DNA of 64,000 bases, taken from Anolis sagrei. Its lineage: Eukaryota; Chordata; Lepidosauria; Squamata; Anolidae. Shown here in pieces: positions 1-11,759 of the stretch (position 1 is the stretch's first letter; the number at the start of each line of letters is the position of its first letter). The translations under genes and the position numbers were made by a program. The notes under the pieces were generated by a model, which did not search any database, was not told where the DNA came from, and saw only the letters and a list, made by a program, of their open reading frames with translations. The DNA lies in contig NC_090022.1 of NCBI RefSeq assembly GCF_037176765.1, positions 56,355,709-56,419,708 on the forward strand. Reading direction: 5' to 3'.

Positions 1-527
1 CAGAACGTAAATTCCAGTTTGGTTCATCCATCCATCTTTATTTCCTGTCTGGAAGAAAAAAGTATAAGCTTTTGTAAACTCTTTCAACAGGAATAGTAAG
101 CCCTGCTGTACTCAGCGAGACTTGAAACTATATAAATATGTGTAAGATTGGGTTGGCTATGTCTACCTACAAGGATTAGCTTCAGCTTTTTCCTTTTGGC
201 TCAGACATGACTCATTAATTCGCCTTACCTTAATTGTTTTCTGTTGATTCATTCCATTGTTTTTAAATTTAAACAAAAAAATCCCAGATAGATCCTTACC
301 TCTTTGGCCTACTGTGAACATTAATTACATTTATGTATAGTATTTCAGTATCACATCCCAGTCCACAAGGGCTCTCAAGATAATTAACAAATAAAAAAAC
401 AATTAAAACAATATAAATATTTTTAAAGCATATTAAAATAGTCTTTAAAGACTCTTAGAAGCAATGTAAACACAATCCTAGTATTCACTTTTAAAACAGT
501 TAAAATAGCAATTTCGGACACTGATAC
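1..527. other. intergenic, no gene seen
   Basis: AT-rich intergenic DNA. I see no convincing ORF, exon or intact repeat here. Confidence 0.5.
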
Positions 528-1135
528 CCCTTCTACACTGTCATATAAAATATTGATTATCTGCTTTGGTCTTGATTATATGGTAGTGTAGAGTTATATA
601 ATCTAGTTCAAAGCAGATAATGTGGATTATCTGATTTGATAATCTGGATGATATGGCAGTGTAAAAGGTGCCTGAGGCCCTTCCACACAGCTGAATAAAA
701 TCCCACATTTTCTGCTTTGAACTGGAATATATGGCAGTGTGGACTCAGGGCCCTTCCACACAGCCCTATATCCCAGAATATCAAGGTAGAAAATCTTGTG
801 TGGACTCAGATAACCCAGTTCAAAGCAGATATAGTGGGATTTTCTGCCTTGATAGTTTGGATTATATGGCTGTGTGGAAGGGCCCTGAGTGCCATGTGAA
901 AGAAGACCTATTTTGGCTGTCCGTCAGAAGTTTAAAAGAGTTGCAGGGCTGATTCACAAGGCCTGAACAAGGCTAATCGTATCAAGGCCTCAGGTGGGAA
1001 AGGTTGCCTCATAGCCCCCTTCCACACAGCTGTATAAAATCTGCATTAAATTGGATTATATGGCAGTGTGGACTTAAATAATCCAGTTGAAAGTAGATAT
1101 TGTGGATTACCTGCCTTGGTATTCTGGGTTATATG
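528..1135. mobile_element. cluster of short hAT-like MITE copies
   Basis: At least four related copies of a palindromic element lie side by side (about 528-670, 672-742, 743-890, 1015-1135). The best copy, 743-890, has perfect 23-bp terminal inverted repeats whose core is CCCTTCCACACAGCC at the left end. It sits inside, or abuts, an older copy, since the sequence left of 743 is the start of the same family. The interiors share motifs such as ATATGGCAGTGTGGA. There is no coding capacity, so this is a non-autonomous DNA transposon. The hAT assignment is an inference from general appearance. Confidence 0.75.
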
Positions 1136-1678
1136 ACTCATTTGTAGGGTTACTGATTTGACACCACATAGAATAAACAACAGAACTCATGGCCTTCCAA
1201 AATATTTTTAGACTCTGGTGCTAGAGAGGGTTGATGGAATTAAGCCCCAAACATATGGAGGGTTGCTTTTTCTCCAACCTACCTTATGCAAAGTAGCATT
1301 CAAGTTTCTATATAAGCAAGTGGTTTTCGCACCAAAGTGGTTAATAGGTTTCCAAAACATCTCATTTCTAGCTGGCTGTAGAAGACTCTGGTTCTACTTT
1401 GAAATTTTTCATTGAATGTAATAATAGTGGGGAAATATTTCTTAGATGATAAAACTCCTATATGTTCATTTAGTTCCTATCAAGTTTCACACCATCCACT
1501 TCTTATGAAAGCTTGTATTAAATGTGTAAATTACATGCCATTGCGATTAATAACCAAGTATTGGTAGGATGGCATTTTGGGACCCAAAGCATCACTCTGC
1601 CACTGAGTCAATGATGGAGGGTTTTGTGCATTCAAAGCCTTTTCATAACTGAGCAGTTGGACAGCAGGAGAAGAAGCA

Positions 1679-1880
1679 GGGTACGTCTACATTGTGGAAT
1701 TAATGCAGTTTGATGCTACTTTAATCCTGGGAGTTGTAGTTTGGTGAAGCACCATCACTCCTTAGCAAAGAAGGGTAAAGAAGACCTTGTAAAATCCCAA
1801 TCCCAATTATTTCCTAGTATTGAGCCATGATGATTAAAGTGGTGTCATGCTATATTAATTTTACAGTGCAAATGCACCCA
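1679..1880. mobile_element. palindromic MITE, second family
   Basis: Starts with CGTCTACATTGTGGAATTAA and ends with the approximate reverse complement near 1845-1875. The interior has the GGGAGTTGTAGTTT motif shared with copies at about 7343, 8218, 11500 and 52885. Non-coding, diverged. Confidence 0.65.
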
Positions 1881-2562
1881 GGGCGAGAATCCCTACTGAA
1901 TCCAGGAAGGAGAAGCAGCCGGGGTTCTTTCATATAGCCTTAGGAGTATAGATGAGAAGGGCCTTGCCCAAATGACCAGCTACGATTCTCTTCCCTTTTC
2001 CAAATACTTTATAATTTTTTTCTTTAATAGCATCTCTCAACTATTTACTTGGAAAAGGTATTAAAGTATCTGTCCTGCATTATCCTGGAATCCCTGGATC
2101 TATTTTTTAAAACGTGTGTTACATTGCCTGTGTTCTCTGGCATAGAGAACTGTGACTATAGGAAAATGTAACATATTTTAAATTTACAAATCAATAACTT
2201 CACATTCAAGAACCTTTGATGAATACCTCCCTTCGCCTGTGATCTGTATATTTTAATTTAGCTAGTGAGGTTTGGAATTTAATCACTTTTTCTTCAGCTG
2301 TTTAGACCCCCCCCCCCCCCAGAAAATTTCGGTAATGGATTGTTCTCTGTCCTACATCTCACACAGCAAAGACAGATAGTAATTCATCTTCACTGCAGTC
2401 TGGTTATCTTCATTTGTTATTCTTTTAATTTCCATGTAACTCAATGGATCAATTATGCTCCTAGCTGTTTTCTCCATTCCATTTCAATGAACTGAAACAA
2501 GTTTTAAAATATTGATTAGTGATTATGTTCCTTTTTACCATTTTATGTGAACCAAAATACAA
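1881..2562. other. intergenic, no gene seen
   Basis: No gene is visible. A poly-C run of about 14 bases lies near 2308-2321. Confidence 0.4.
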
Positions 2563-2770
2563 GGCAGCAAGTCCAGTCTAATCCTGGAAGCTAAAGTGAA
2601 CCAGCTACAGCTACAAGTTGGATGGAAGACCGCTAAGGAATACCAGGTGCTATTGGTTATACTTCAGAAGCAGCACTGGCAAAACCTGAGTAATCTTTGC
2701 CTAAGAAAACCTTATGAAAATTCATGGGCTGCAGTAAGTTTTCAGGCAACTTGAAAAAACATGCACACAT
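2563..2770 (+). mobile_element. 5S-rRNA-derived SINE, old copy
   Basis: The head resembles the 5S rRNA internal promoter region: GGAAGCTAAAGTGAACC followed by AGTTGGATGGAAGACCGC and AATACCAGGTGCT. The body continues with CCTTGCCTAAGAAAACC, CTATGAAAATTCATGGGCT-like sequence and an ACTTGAA-type tail. The layout is that of SINEs whose head comes from 5S rRNA. Too diverged to be a 5S gene. Confidence 0.75.
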
Positions 2771-2813
2771 TGCCTCCCTATATTGGATTTTTTAATTTGG
2801 ATTTGTGTACATT

Positions 2814-3465
2814 AGGGGTTCCCAAACCTTTTGAGTCATGGAATCCTTCAGAAGACATTTATTTTCTGTGGAACCCTACTCTGTTTCTGATTTGTTTACT
2901 CAAAAATCATAGTATCCTAGAGTTGGAAGGTACCTTTAAAGGCCATTTAGTCTGACCATGCAAGAAAACACAATCCACGCCCTCCTGACAGAAGGCTATC
3001 CAGCTTCTGTTTAAAAACCTCCGAGGAAGGTAACTCCCCCTGACTCTGTTTTAGTCTGGATCATTTTACACTAATTCAAATGTCTCTCCCAATTTCCTAT
3101 ATAATGTTTAGTTGTTGAGTAAATGCTACTCAGGATATTTTGCGAATAACATCCCAATATCCCAAATGTCTCAAAAACTATACAAGAAAGAAACAAGATA
3201 AAAAAGAGACATGGAATCAACATGAAAAATCAACTACATATGAATCACTCTTATTGTAAAATGTTGAAACATGTAGCCAATAACGATATACCTGATAGCA
3301 CTAGTTGTAACACAAAATTGCTATTACAAAGACTGTAAATCAAATAATTGGCCTTATATGGTTTTATTTTAAATTTGATTTTTAGGATTTTTGTGGAACC
3401 CCTACAATGTTTTCATAGAACCCTAGGGTCTCACGGAACACAGTTTGGGGAGCGCTTGTGTGCCT
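2814..3465. mobile_element. hAT-like element interrupted by CR1
   Basis: The left end reads GGGGTTCCCAAACCTTTTGA and the right end carries its approximate inverse (CACAGTTTGGGGAGCGCTT). Inner sequences near both ends repeat a GTGGAACCC motif. A CR1 fragment on the minus strand lies inside at about 2903-3115. Non-coding and diverged. Confidence 0.55.
2903..3115 (-). mobile_element. CR1 LINE 3' end fragment
   Basis: Reads on the minus strand as the CR1 3' end: the complement of AGAGTTGGAAGGTACCTTTA and GGCCATTTAGTCTGACC, ending in an ATTCTATG-like tail. Sequence similarity to the clearer CR1 copies at 10.6, 31.9 and 52.1 kb supports the call. Confidence 0.7.
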
Positions 3466-6400
3466 GCTTCTTTTCTTTTGAGCAAGACTGCCATTTTGTA
3501 AAGAAAGACTTATTTTCTCTAATTGCCCCATTCACTGTTTGTGGATCTCTTTGTCATATACATTCTGGCTCTGCTTCTGTCAGGTATGGTATTAGGTAGT
3601 CCAGTGTTCTGGAATACACTGATTTTGATTCCAACTTCATTTTTATTATTCCCCTGATTTTGCAGATATTTGTTGTTCATATTCTTTGCATAAATACTCT
3701 TGGGTGATATCCAGCGTAATACTAGATACCTACTTCGCCCAGTGATCTATCTAGCAGTCTCTAAGGTCTGCTATATCCAACCTACTGCTCTCTATAAGTT
3801 TTATAATGAAGCTCCTGTGATATTTTACCATTGACTATCTTAGCTGGGGCTGATGGAAAGTATAGTTCAGAAACATTTGGAAATCATCAGGTTGGGGAAA
3901 GCCACTCTTTCCTCACAAATACATATATTGGTATTAAGCAATGACCAATCATTTCAAACACAGTTTCCATGCAAGAATGCCTCAGCTGGAAATGATTGAG
4001 ATCAACTGTATAACCAAAATACTAGTACTATTATTCTAGGTCCTCCAGCATGACTGGAGGAAGTTCACCATACAGTCACAATGAAGGACCCAGAGATTCC
4101 TGGATAAAACATTTACAATCAAATTAATGAACAATCAAACCCACAAAATTTAGAACTGCAAATGTGAAGGGACTACATTACAGTATTTTTATTTGTAACC
4201 CGGGCTTTTCAATCTATTTTTTATTTTTTCACCTTTCCTCTATTTTGGCCACCGTTAATTTAAATGTAGACTTTACTTAGATAGAAACCTATTTGCAGCT
4301 TTGCCTATGCAGCTATCTCAATATTATGCAACAAACACTATTGTAAAATTATATCTGTATGAATAAAACAAATAAATCAATGTGTGGTTTCTGACATACT
4401 AAATTATGGTCTCCTTGTTAATATATTTAATCATATCTGAGACAGAATTTTGCCTCATCTTCGTAGTAATAGTAAGTTTTCCAACAACTTATTTACAATA
4501 GTGATTTTAAATTTTGTTTTCATACCTGGAGCTAAACTAATTTTGATTGCAAACCTGTATTCATTTGTGTGCATATCAATTGCATTTATTTGTGAGTAGT
4601 CATGTACAGGATTTCACTGTCAATTATTAATCTACTTCTCATATATGCATGGGGAAAGAGTGGAATATGTACTAGATTACAGAGGGGTTAATAGAAGCAA
4701 AGTCCACAAAATAATGATATTGCCTATTATCTCCATTCTGTTGTGATTGGTTAAGTCATCAGGTATATAACATCAGAGTTTGAAAATCCCTAGCTCCAAA
4801 TAGCTATTAATTTGTAATTAATTCACCTTCTAGGCTATATGATAGTTATAACTTATGGTAATATGCATAAGTTCACTCCTTTTGCAGGACAACTCTACAT
4901 TTTAGTGATTTTTACAGATTTGTGATCCACTCATTATTTTGATGGCTGAGAAGGAATTTGACTTTTAGATTAGACCAATTGAATCAATGGAATTTTCTTA
5001 TGTGTTTGCTCATTTTGTAATTGATTTAATGGGTTCACTCTAGCTGGAACTAACCAAATGGATGACAGCTTTTGAGTGTTTATATTCACACAGAAACTAA
5101 ATCCACTCTGTTCATCAAGGGTTACTCTTGGGTCAATGTGCATAGTCATAACACTGTAGCCTAACCTAAAAGAGACAGTGAAAGGAAGAACAAACTATTT
5201 AAAACAAGAGGTTGGAACTTTTGGCCCTCTTTCTTTCATCTGTCCTTTCCAACTTGGCTGGTAATGTTGAGTAATTTCAGCCAACACAAGCTCCGCAGGT
5301 TCTGAAGCCCAGTGTGTCTCACTTTTCAGAAGGCCAAATTAGACACAGATTGGGGGGGGGGGGGATTCAAAAGCAAAGATTTATTCCCACTGCCCAGAGG
5401 TGGTCAGCAGATAACATACTCTAAAGTACTGACACAACACTATTAAAATCCAGAGCGATTTTATTTCATTTGACAGCTATACAAGAAATCCGTGCCCGCT
5501 CCTGATTGGCTGAGAAACTGGCTGGCTAGGATCCACACCTTGGTTGGCTCTGGACTCTTGTTAGTCATCTTCACTGACTGGCTCTTTGTATGGCAGGAAA
5601 TTCACAAAACTGTCATTAGATCATCTGAAGTGTCAGTCTGTTTAATGGTCTACCTCTGAAAAGGGTGTGATTCCAAAGGAATGCAGTGTGGCAATATGTA
5701 GTGAGTCCTTGATGGGTTGAATGAGTTAGCTCTGGTTAACACAGTAGGGTTACTCCAATGTACACAATGGATATACCCATCTAAATAGGTGAAACTTGCT
5801 TAAAGCATGGGTGCTGGATCTTATTAATGGGAAAATGAAACTGACCCAGGGAGTCCTGGCTTACATTCACTGAGTAATTTCCCCATTTACCAGTCTATTG
5901 CAAGGGAATTATGGAAATTAGAGGAAGGGGTCTGGGGTGCAACTGGACAACATTCCAAAGGCAATCCATAAAATGGTTTTAGGTGAGGCACAGGCATGCA
6001 TTCACTGGCTTGTGTTTCATACTGTGATACATTTTATAATCTGGAGGTCTGATTTCTTAATGCTCAGTGGTAAGGACATGCAGGATTTGCAATTTTTAAA
6101 AGGCCAAAGGTCCCACCCAGCTGTTCTAGGACTAATAACATACACAGTTTGCTAAGACTTGCAACTTATGTGAACAGAACTACAATTCCCAGCATTCTGC
6201 AGGGTGGAGTTATGGCATTTAAAGCCTATAAAAGTGCTATAATGGTGTAGCTGTAGAGTTGCCAAGTTTTAAAAATAGCAAAAAGGTCAGTAGAACTTAA
6301 CCAGAAGTAGTTTGGCGATCAGAAAGTAGCTATTAACCAGTTTGTTTTCTACTTAAATACCAAATTAAAGCATTGGTTTAAGTCGCTATAAAACAAACAT

Positions 6401-6635
6401 ATTGACCACATTAATAAATGACCGGATGCCTACATTCCTGTTTTTATGATGGGCCAAACCTAAAAATGCAGGATTGTTTGGCGTCTTGGGCAGTCCCTTT
6501 AAAAAAGGAAAAGCTTTCCAACCCTCAAATAAATGACATCTTGCCAACCTTAAAAAGGTCAAGCTTTCTGGCCCTCAAGGAATATATCTTTAAAAAAGGA
6601 ACACCTGGAAACGTGGATCTGTCGAGAGTGCTTTG
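3466..6635. other. intergenic, no gene seen
   Basis: AT-rich, mostly unique-looking DNA. The only marked feature is a G-run of about 14 near 5351. Short ORFs here show no family resemblance. Confidence 0.4.
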
Positions 6636-6715
6636 AGTGTAATTTTCCTGCTTCTTGGTAGAGAGTTGGACTGCATGGCCCATTTGGTCTCTTCCAACTC
6701 TATGATTCTATGACT
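6636..6715 (+). mobile_element. CR1 LINE 3' terminus
   Basis: Short CR1 3' end: AATTTTCCTGCTTCTTGG, then GTTGGACTGCATGGCCC, TCTTCCAACTC and a terminal ATGATTCTATGA of the CR1 8-bp tail repeat. Strongly 5'-truncated. Confidence 0.8.
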
Positions 6716-7342
6716 AGTGTGAAAGAGGTTGTCGTGGAAAATTTGAACTAGAAGAGCTTCCAAAGTTTGGCATCAGGGTGAGAATCAATTATAACTACAG
6801 CTGTCTATGTTGACTGGAGATTATTAAAGTTGTAGTCCAAATCTCCTACTTAAGCCAAGTTGTGAGGGCTGTGGACCTCAAGAAATTAATACTATATATT
6901 TTCAGAAATTATACTTATCAGAGCCAACATATCATAGACAAGCCACTTTGGGGAGATAAAGCAGGGTATACATAAATATAATAATCCAACTAAAGCATAC
7001 AAACACGTTTTGATTAAAATCTTAGCACCACATTCTTGGTGGTATAACCCTTTTTTGAATGGTAATGTGTGTGTCTGTTCTTACAATGCAATGCTTTGTG
7101 TATTTATTTACTCAATAGTAAGTACCACTGATTTAAATGCTTAAGTTAGAATTGCACCACATGTGTCCTGTTTAATTCATGTTCTCACATGAGAAAGGTT
7201 TAACCTAATTAAAGCTTCCATCATCAGCATAATAGCCAATTGGCTTTTTCCTCCATGAGCATGGGCAACTCCAGATTAATGACAACCTGTTACATGTGCT
7301 TGGTTTGCTGGATTGAGACTTAAATTACTTGCAGAGAGAATT

Positions 7343-7570
7343 AAGGGCATATCTACACTGTAGAATGAATCCAGATGGACCCCACTTTAACTGCAGTGGT
7401 TCATTGCTATAGACCCATGGGAGTTGCAGTTTTATAAGGTTTCTAAGCATTCTCTGCGAAAGAATGCTGGTGCCTGAACAAACTACCACTCCCAGGATGT
7501 AGCACTGAGCCATGGCGGGAAACTTGCTGCAAAACTGCGTTAATTCTATAGTGTAAACTCTAAGCGACAA
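7343..7570. mobile_element. palindromic MITE, second family
   Basis: Left end ATCTACACTGTAGAATGAAT; right end GTTAATTCTATAGTGTA is its approximate inverse. Inner arms carry GGGAGTTGCAGTTTTATAAG and the opposing CTACCACTCCCAGGATG. This is one of the more complete copies of the family in the window. Confidence 0.7.
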
Positions 7571-9085
7571 TTTGTAGAGATGTTGACTCAACCAGCAGTG
7601 ACCCCTGGACTTTTAAGTAAAATTGCACCACTCTATGAGAGACACATACATTCAATGTCTCCGTTGTAATGCAACAGATCAGTGGAGCACTACGGTTTTG
7701 TAAGCCAAGCAAGACAGCAGTCTGACTGCAAAAGAAATCCTGGTGAAAACAAGGGGTTTATTTTACAGAGCATTCACTAGGTACAGTATTAGGCTCCGCA
7801 CTGCTTAAGGGGGTTTATGGTCTACTAAATGAATTGAGGCTGAAATCAACACTGCATGTATCTGACCAAGTCAGTTCTAATTCCTGAAAGCATATGCTAT
7901 AATAAATTTATTAATTGTATAGGTGTCATGGGGATCTCTCTTGGTTTTGCTGCAAGCAAGTACTAGTGCCCCTTGGAAACTTGTGACAGTGAGGATTCAG
8001 TAAAGTTCCCTGCAGGATCCATGGGAAAATCAATCAGCCTATCCATGATCTTACCTGGCTTATGATCTACTTATCATAATTACAGTGATAAAGAGAAGAT
8101 TGGGGGGAATGGGACAACAAAGGGGGAATCTAGCAGCACCTTTTAAGACTGACTGGTTTATATTTTTCATGACATTTTATGAATATTAATCCATTTGTTC
8201 AGCTGCTATGACATAAGAGGCAGTTTGATACTTGAACTTCAATGGCTCAATGCTAGGGAATAATGGCAATTGTAGTTTTAGCCTTCCCTGTCACCAAATC
8301 CTAGGATTCCATAGCATTGGCCATGGCAGTAAATGTGTAGCCAATCTGCATTAATTTCACAGTGCAGATGCATCCCTAGTAATCTTAAAGCCTCAGGTTG
8401 TTAAGCATATTTACAGATCTGTGGGAGTGAGAGATAATGTAATAGATTTCTACTTTCCTGGTCAAACAGTATATGTGGAATACCCTTTCTTTGAAATGCT
8501 TGGGACTAGAAGCATTTTGGTTTTTGAATTATTTACTCAGATTTTGAATATAATATGCACAATGAGGTATCTTGAAGATAAGACCCAATTCTAAACAAAT
8601 TCATTTACCTTTATATATAAATAGCCTGAAAATAATTGTATAGTCTTTCTTAAAATTTTGTGTATGAAACAAAGTTTGTATGCACTGAACCATCACAAAG
8701 CATAAGTGTTACTATCTCAACCATGATTTTGGAGGTTTCTGGAATTCTGGCTAAAGGATGCTCAGCCTGTATAGGATTTTCAAGGAGCAATTCTTGAAGA
8801 AAGAAATCACAACGGGTGACTGGTGAGAGCAATTGAATGTCATTCACAATCTGCAATCTATTAGCAGAGGTAGGAATAAAGAAAATAGTTTTATAACACA
8901 ATACATGAATCCCCACAACTGGAAATATAACAAAGGAAATCTCCCAATTTCACAGATCAATGTTGTAAAGACCCAAAAGACCCAAATTTCCCCATGCAGT
9001 CTTTTGAAGATTTAGGACAGAGGGCCAGGATTTGCATCTTTCTGAAGGACGCAGATGTGGACAGATATTATTATTTACAAAAGGC
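7571..9085. other. intergenic; partial MITE at 8218-8375
   Basis: No gene is recognised. A half copy of the MITE seen at 7343 lies near 8218-8375, ending in AATTTCACAGTGCAGATGC. Confidence 0.4.
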
Positions 9086-9099
9086 TCATGTGTATATGT

Positions 9100-9122
9100 A
9101 TGTGTGTTGTGTGTGTGTGCAC

Positions 9123-9196
<74 letters not shown>
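9100..9196. repeat. microsatellite (GT)n followed by (AT)n
   Basis: Long alternating GT tract, then about 14 AT units. Translations of it give the artefactual poly-CV and poly-YI ORFs on both strands. Confidence 0.95.
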
Positions 9197-9199
<3 letters not shown>

Positions 9200-9244
9200 G
9201 GACTGATGAAAGGTAGGCTGCTAGGGATGGTGTGACTGGGATTT

Positions 9245-9525
9245 TGGGTCAATGTGGAATGTTAATGTTTTAGAATATTTTACATATTTTTATTGGACCT
9301 ATGTTTTATTAGTGTAATCATGTTTTATTTAAATATTTGTATTATTATTATTAGTAGTAATTCAATTATCTTTTTAGTTATAAGTTTATTGATGTTATTT
9401 GTATTAGGTTAATCTGTGTGTATTTGCTTTCCTATGGCATTGAATGTTTGCCTTTTTGTATGTAAACCGCCCTGAGTCCCCTTGGGGAGAGAGAGCAGTT
9501 TATAATTATAATTATAATTATTAAT
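9245..9525 (+). mobile_element. L2-clade LINE 3' tail
   Basis: Ends with GTAAACCGCCCTGAGTCCCC, then GGGGAGAGAGAGCAG and a short (TATAAT)n tail, the usual end of L2/CR1-like reptile LINEs. No ORF remains. Confidence 0.65.
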
Positions 9526-9689
9526 AGTTTGATGGCACAAAGAATTCAATTATTTCAATGTTGTTAATGGCACACAGTGGTTTTTTTTAAAGTACATTGA
9601 TATTTTAATGTGTTTACATTGTTTGGTGCCTTTGGTAGTAATATTGAGAGAAAGACAAGACAAAAATAAAGTACAAAGTATAATGTATT

Positions 9690-9880
9690 AAACTGTTTGA
9701 TATTTATACTGGTGGGTTTAGCGGCCATTAGTTGTTTTAACTATGCTTAACGATATTTATTGTTTTCTTTTTTATTTACAGGCTTTTGTTTGATATTATG
9801 TATATTTTTTGTGTTGTGAGCTGTCCCAACTTTCTTTGGGGAGAGGGGGTGGGAATACAAATAAAGTTTATTATTATAAA
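9690..9880 (+). mobile_element. L2-clade LINE 3' tail, old
   Basis: Similar end to the copy before it: GTTGTGAGCTGTCCCAACTT, TTTGGGGAGAGGGGGTGGG, then AATACAAATAAAG and a (TTA)n tail. Confidence 0.55.
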
Positions 9881-9984
9881 CTATGTATGTATGTGTGTGT
9901 ATAATAAATAACAAATAAAACTACTAGCCTGAACTGGGCTGCTAGATCCCTTCTTACAATGCCATAGGGTGCATCTACACTGTA

Positions 9985-10490
9985 GAGCTGTAGCTCTCCA
10001 TCTTTGGAACTCACTACCAGGTGAGATTAGGCAAGCCCCCACTTTAGCAGCCTTCAAGAAAAACCTGAATTCGTGGCTCTTTTGATGTGCCTTTGGAGAG
10101 TGACCATTTATCCCATTTCTGTTTGCTTCATCTATAGTGTTGTCTCTATGACGCACTCCCCCCCCCCCCCCCGTCCTAAACTGAAAACTACCCTACTGTT
10201 TATCCTTTTTGGGCTCCCCTCAATTACATATTTTCTATTCCTATCCTATCCAGGGTTTTATCATTCTACCTCATCCATTTGGCCTGCCCATTCTTTTCGA
10301 TTTTATATTATGTTAGTTTGCTTTATTTTATTTTGCTACTGTATGTATTTTATTCTGATGTATATTTTTGTTGTCTGCATTCTGTATTTTATTGAGCTGT
10401 ATTGTATCTTTGGGCTTGGCCTCATGTTAGCCGCCCAAGTCCCCTTTGGGGAGATGGTGGCGGGGCATAAATAAAGCTTATTGTTATTAT
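9985..10490 (+). mobile_element. L2-clade LINE fragment, ORF end plus 3' tail
   Basis: The first 100 bases recall the C-terminus of an L2-type ORF2 in the LWNSLP...FKKNLKTWLF style, decayed. The 3' end GTTAGCCGCCCAAGTCCCC, GGTGGCGGGGCATAAATAAA and an (ATT)n tail closes the element. A poly-C run lies near 10156-10172. Confidence 0.65.
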
Positions 10491-10495
10491 AGAGC

Positions 10496-11176
10496 AGCCA
10501 TGGGCAAACTTAGCCCCTCCAGGTGTTTTGGATTCCAACTCCCACAATTCCTAACAGACTCGGGCCTTTTCCTTTTCCTTCTCAGCCGCTTAAGCAGTTG
10601 AAGCAATTCAAGAGAGATATTGACAAGCTGGAATGTGTCTAGAGGAGGGCGACTAAAATGATCAAGGGTCTGGAGAACAAGCCCTATGAGGAGTGGCTTA
10701 AGGAGCTGGGCATGTTTAGCCTGAAGAAGAGAAGGCTGAGAGGAGACATGATAGCCATGTATAAATATGTGAGAGGAAGCCACAGGGAGGAGAAAGAAAG
10801 CTTGTTTTCTACTTCCCTGGAGACTAGGACATGAAACAATGGCTTCAAACTACAAGAAAGGAGATTCCATCTGAACATGAGGAAGAACTTCCTGACTGTG
10901 AGAGCCTTTCAGCAGTGGAACTCTCTGCCTCAAAGTGTGGTGGAGGCTCCTTCTTTGGAAGCTTTTAAGCAGGGGCTGGATGGCCATCTGTCAGGGATGA
11001 TTTGAATGCAATATTCCTGCTTCTTGGCAGGGGGTTGGACTGGATGGCCCATGAGGTCTCTTCCAACTCTTTGATTCTATGATTCTATGAAAAAGGAAGG
11101 GACCCGAGGCTGTTAGAAATCGTGGGAGTTGGAGTCCAAAATACCTGGTGGGCTCAAGTTTGCCCATGCCTGCAGT
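10496..11176. mobile_element. palindromic MITE (third family) split by CR1
   Basis: The left arm (10496-10596) has GGGCAAACTTAGCCCCTCCA, CCAACTCCCACAATTCCTAA. The right arm (11093-11176) is its inverse, ending CAAGTTTGCCCATGCCTGCA. A CR1 copy lies between the arms. Related uninterrupted copies lie at 47485-47645 and 61.6-62.8 kb. Confidence 0.75.
10597..11092 (+). mobile_element. CR1 LINE, 5'-truncated
   Basis: Encodes decayed pieces of the CR1 ORF2 C-terminus (IDKLE, then [10 protein letters not shown]-like and [11 protein letters not shown]-like stretches) and the CR1 3' UTR, ending in a doubled ATTCTATG tail repeat. Inserted in the middle of a palindromic MITE. Confidence 0.9.
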
Positions 11177-11186
11177 AGAGTTAGTA

Positions 11187-11492
11187 TATTCAGTTCTTGT
11201 GGGTTTTTTCCGGGCTATATGGCCATGTTCTACAGGCATTTCTCCTGACGTTTCGCCTGCATCTATGGCACGCATCCTCAGAGGTGAGGTCTGCTGGAAC
11301 TGGGAAAAAGGGGGTTTATATATCTGTGGGATGACCAGGGTGAGACAAAGGGCACCTAGCCCAACTCAGAGGAGGATGCGTGCCATAGATGCAGGCGAAA
11401 CGTCAGGAGAAATGCCTCTAGAACATGGCCATATAGCCCGAAAAAACCCACAAGAACTGAGTGATTCCGGCCATGAAAGCCTTCGACAATAC
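11187..11492. mobile_element. Penelope-like element copy, inverted-arm form
   Basis: Two inverted arms (about 11190-11290 and 11366-11492) each carry the same end sequence, including GTTTTTTCCGGGCTATATGG and the CTTTCATGG/CCTTCGACAA end at the right. A perfect 10-bp target duplication AGAGTTAGTA flanks it (11177-11186 and 11493-11502). The inverted-end layout with a variable-length duplication is typical of Penelope-like retroelements. No reverse transcriptase remains. It has landed inside a MITE whose left part is at about 11170 and right part at 11500-11640. The minus strand holds a hammerhead-like core. Confidence 0.7.
11247..11281 (-). ncRNA. hammerhead-ribozyme-like core in Penelope-like copy
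   Basis: On the minus strand the segment reads CTGAGGA, then a stem-loop (left TGCGTGCC, loop ATAGAT, right GCAGGC, one mismatch in this copy), then GAAAC and GTC. This matches the invariant hammerhead core CUGANGA...GAAA...UH. Helix III would be only the self-complementary ACGT, so pairing between two copies would be needed. Activity is not shown by sequence. Confidence 0.5.
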
Positions 11493-11499
11493 AGAGTTA

Positions 11500-11650
11500 G
11501 TACAGTTTGATGCCACTGTGACCGCCCTGGCTTAGTGCTGTGGAATCATGAGAGTTGTAGTTTTACACCGTCTTTAGTCTTCTTGGCCTCGCCAAACTCC
11601 CACTCCCAGGATTCCCCCGCATGGAGTCCTGGCAGCTCAAGCCATTCCTG
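11500..11650. mobile_element. MITE fragment, second family
   Basis: Continues the MITE interrupted by the Penelope-like copy: CAGTTTGATGCCACTGTGA, GAGAGTTGTAGTTTTAC, then CCAAACTCCCACTCCCAGG. Confidence 0.55.
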
Positions 11651-11759
11651 AGGATGGACTAAGAGAGCGGCTTCTTTTGTCTTCACTGACAGAGGAGTCA
11701 CGTGAGCGAGGCGGCACCATAGACAGAAGCGGGGGCAGAGCGGCCACCCTCTTGCGACA

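Noticed and set aside
8950-9252. ORFs over the GT/AT microsatellite
   Set aside because: Repeat translation only.
11187-11492. DNA transposon with inverted repeats
   Set aside because: Target duplications of 10 and 15 bp in two copies and arm layout fit Penelope-like elements better.
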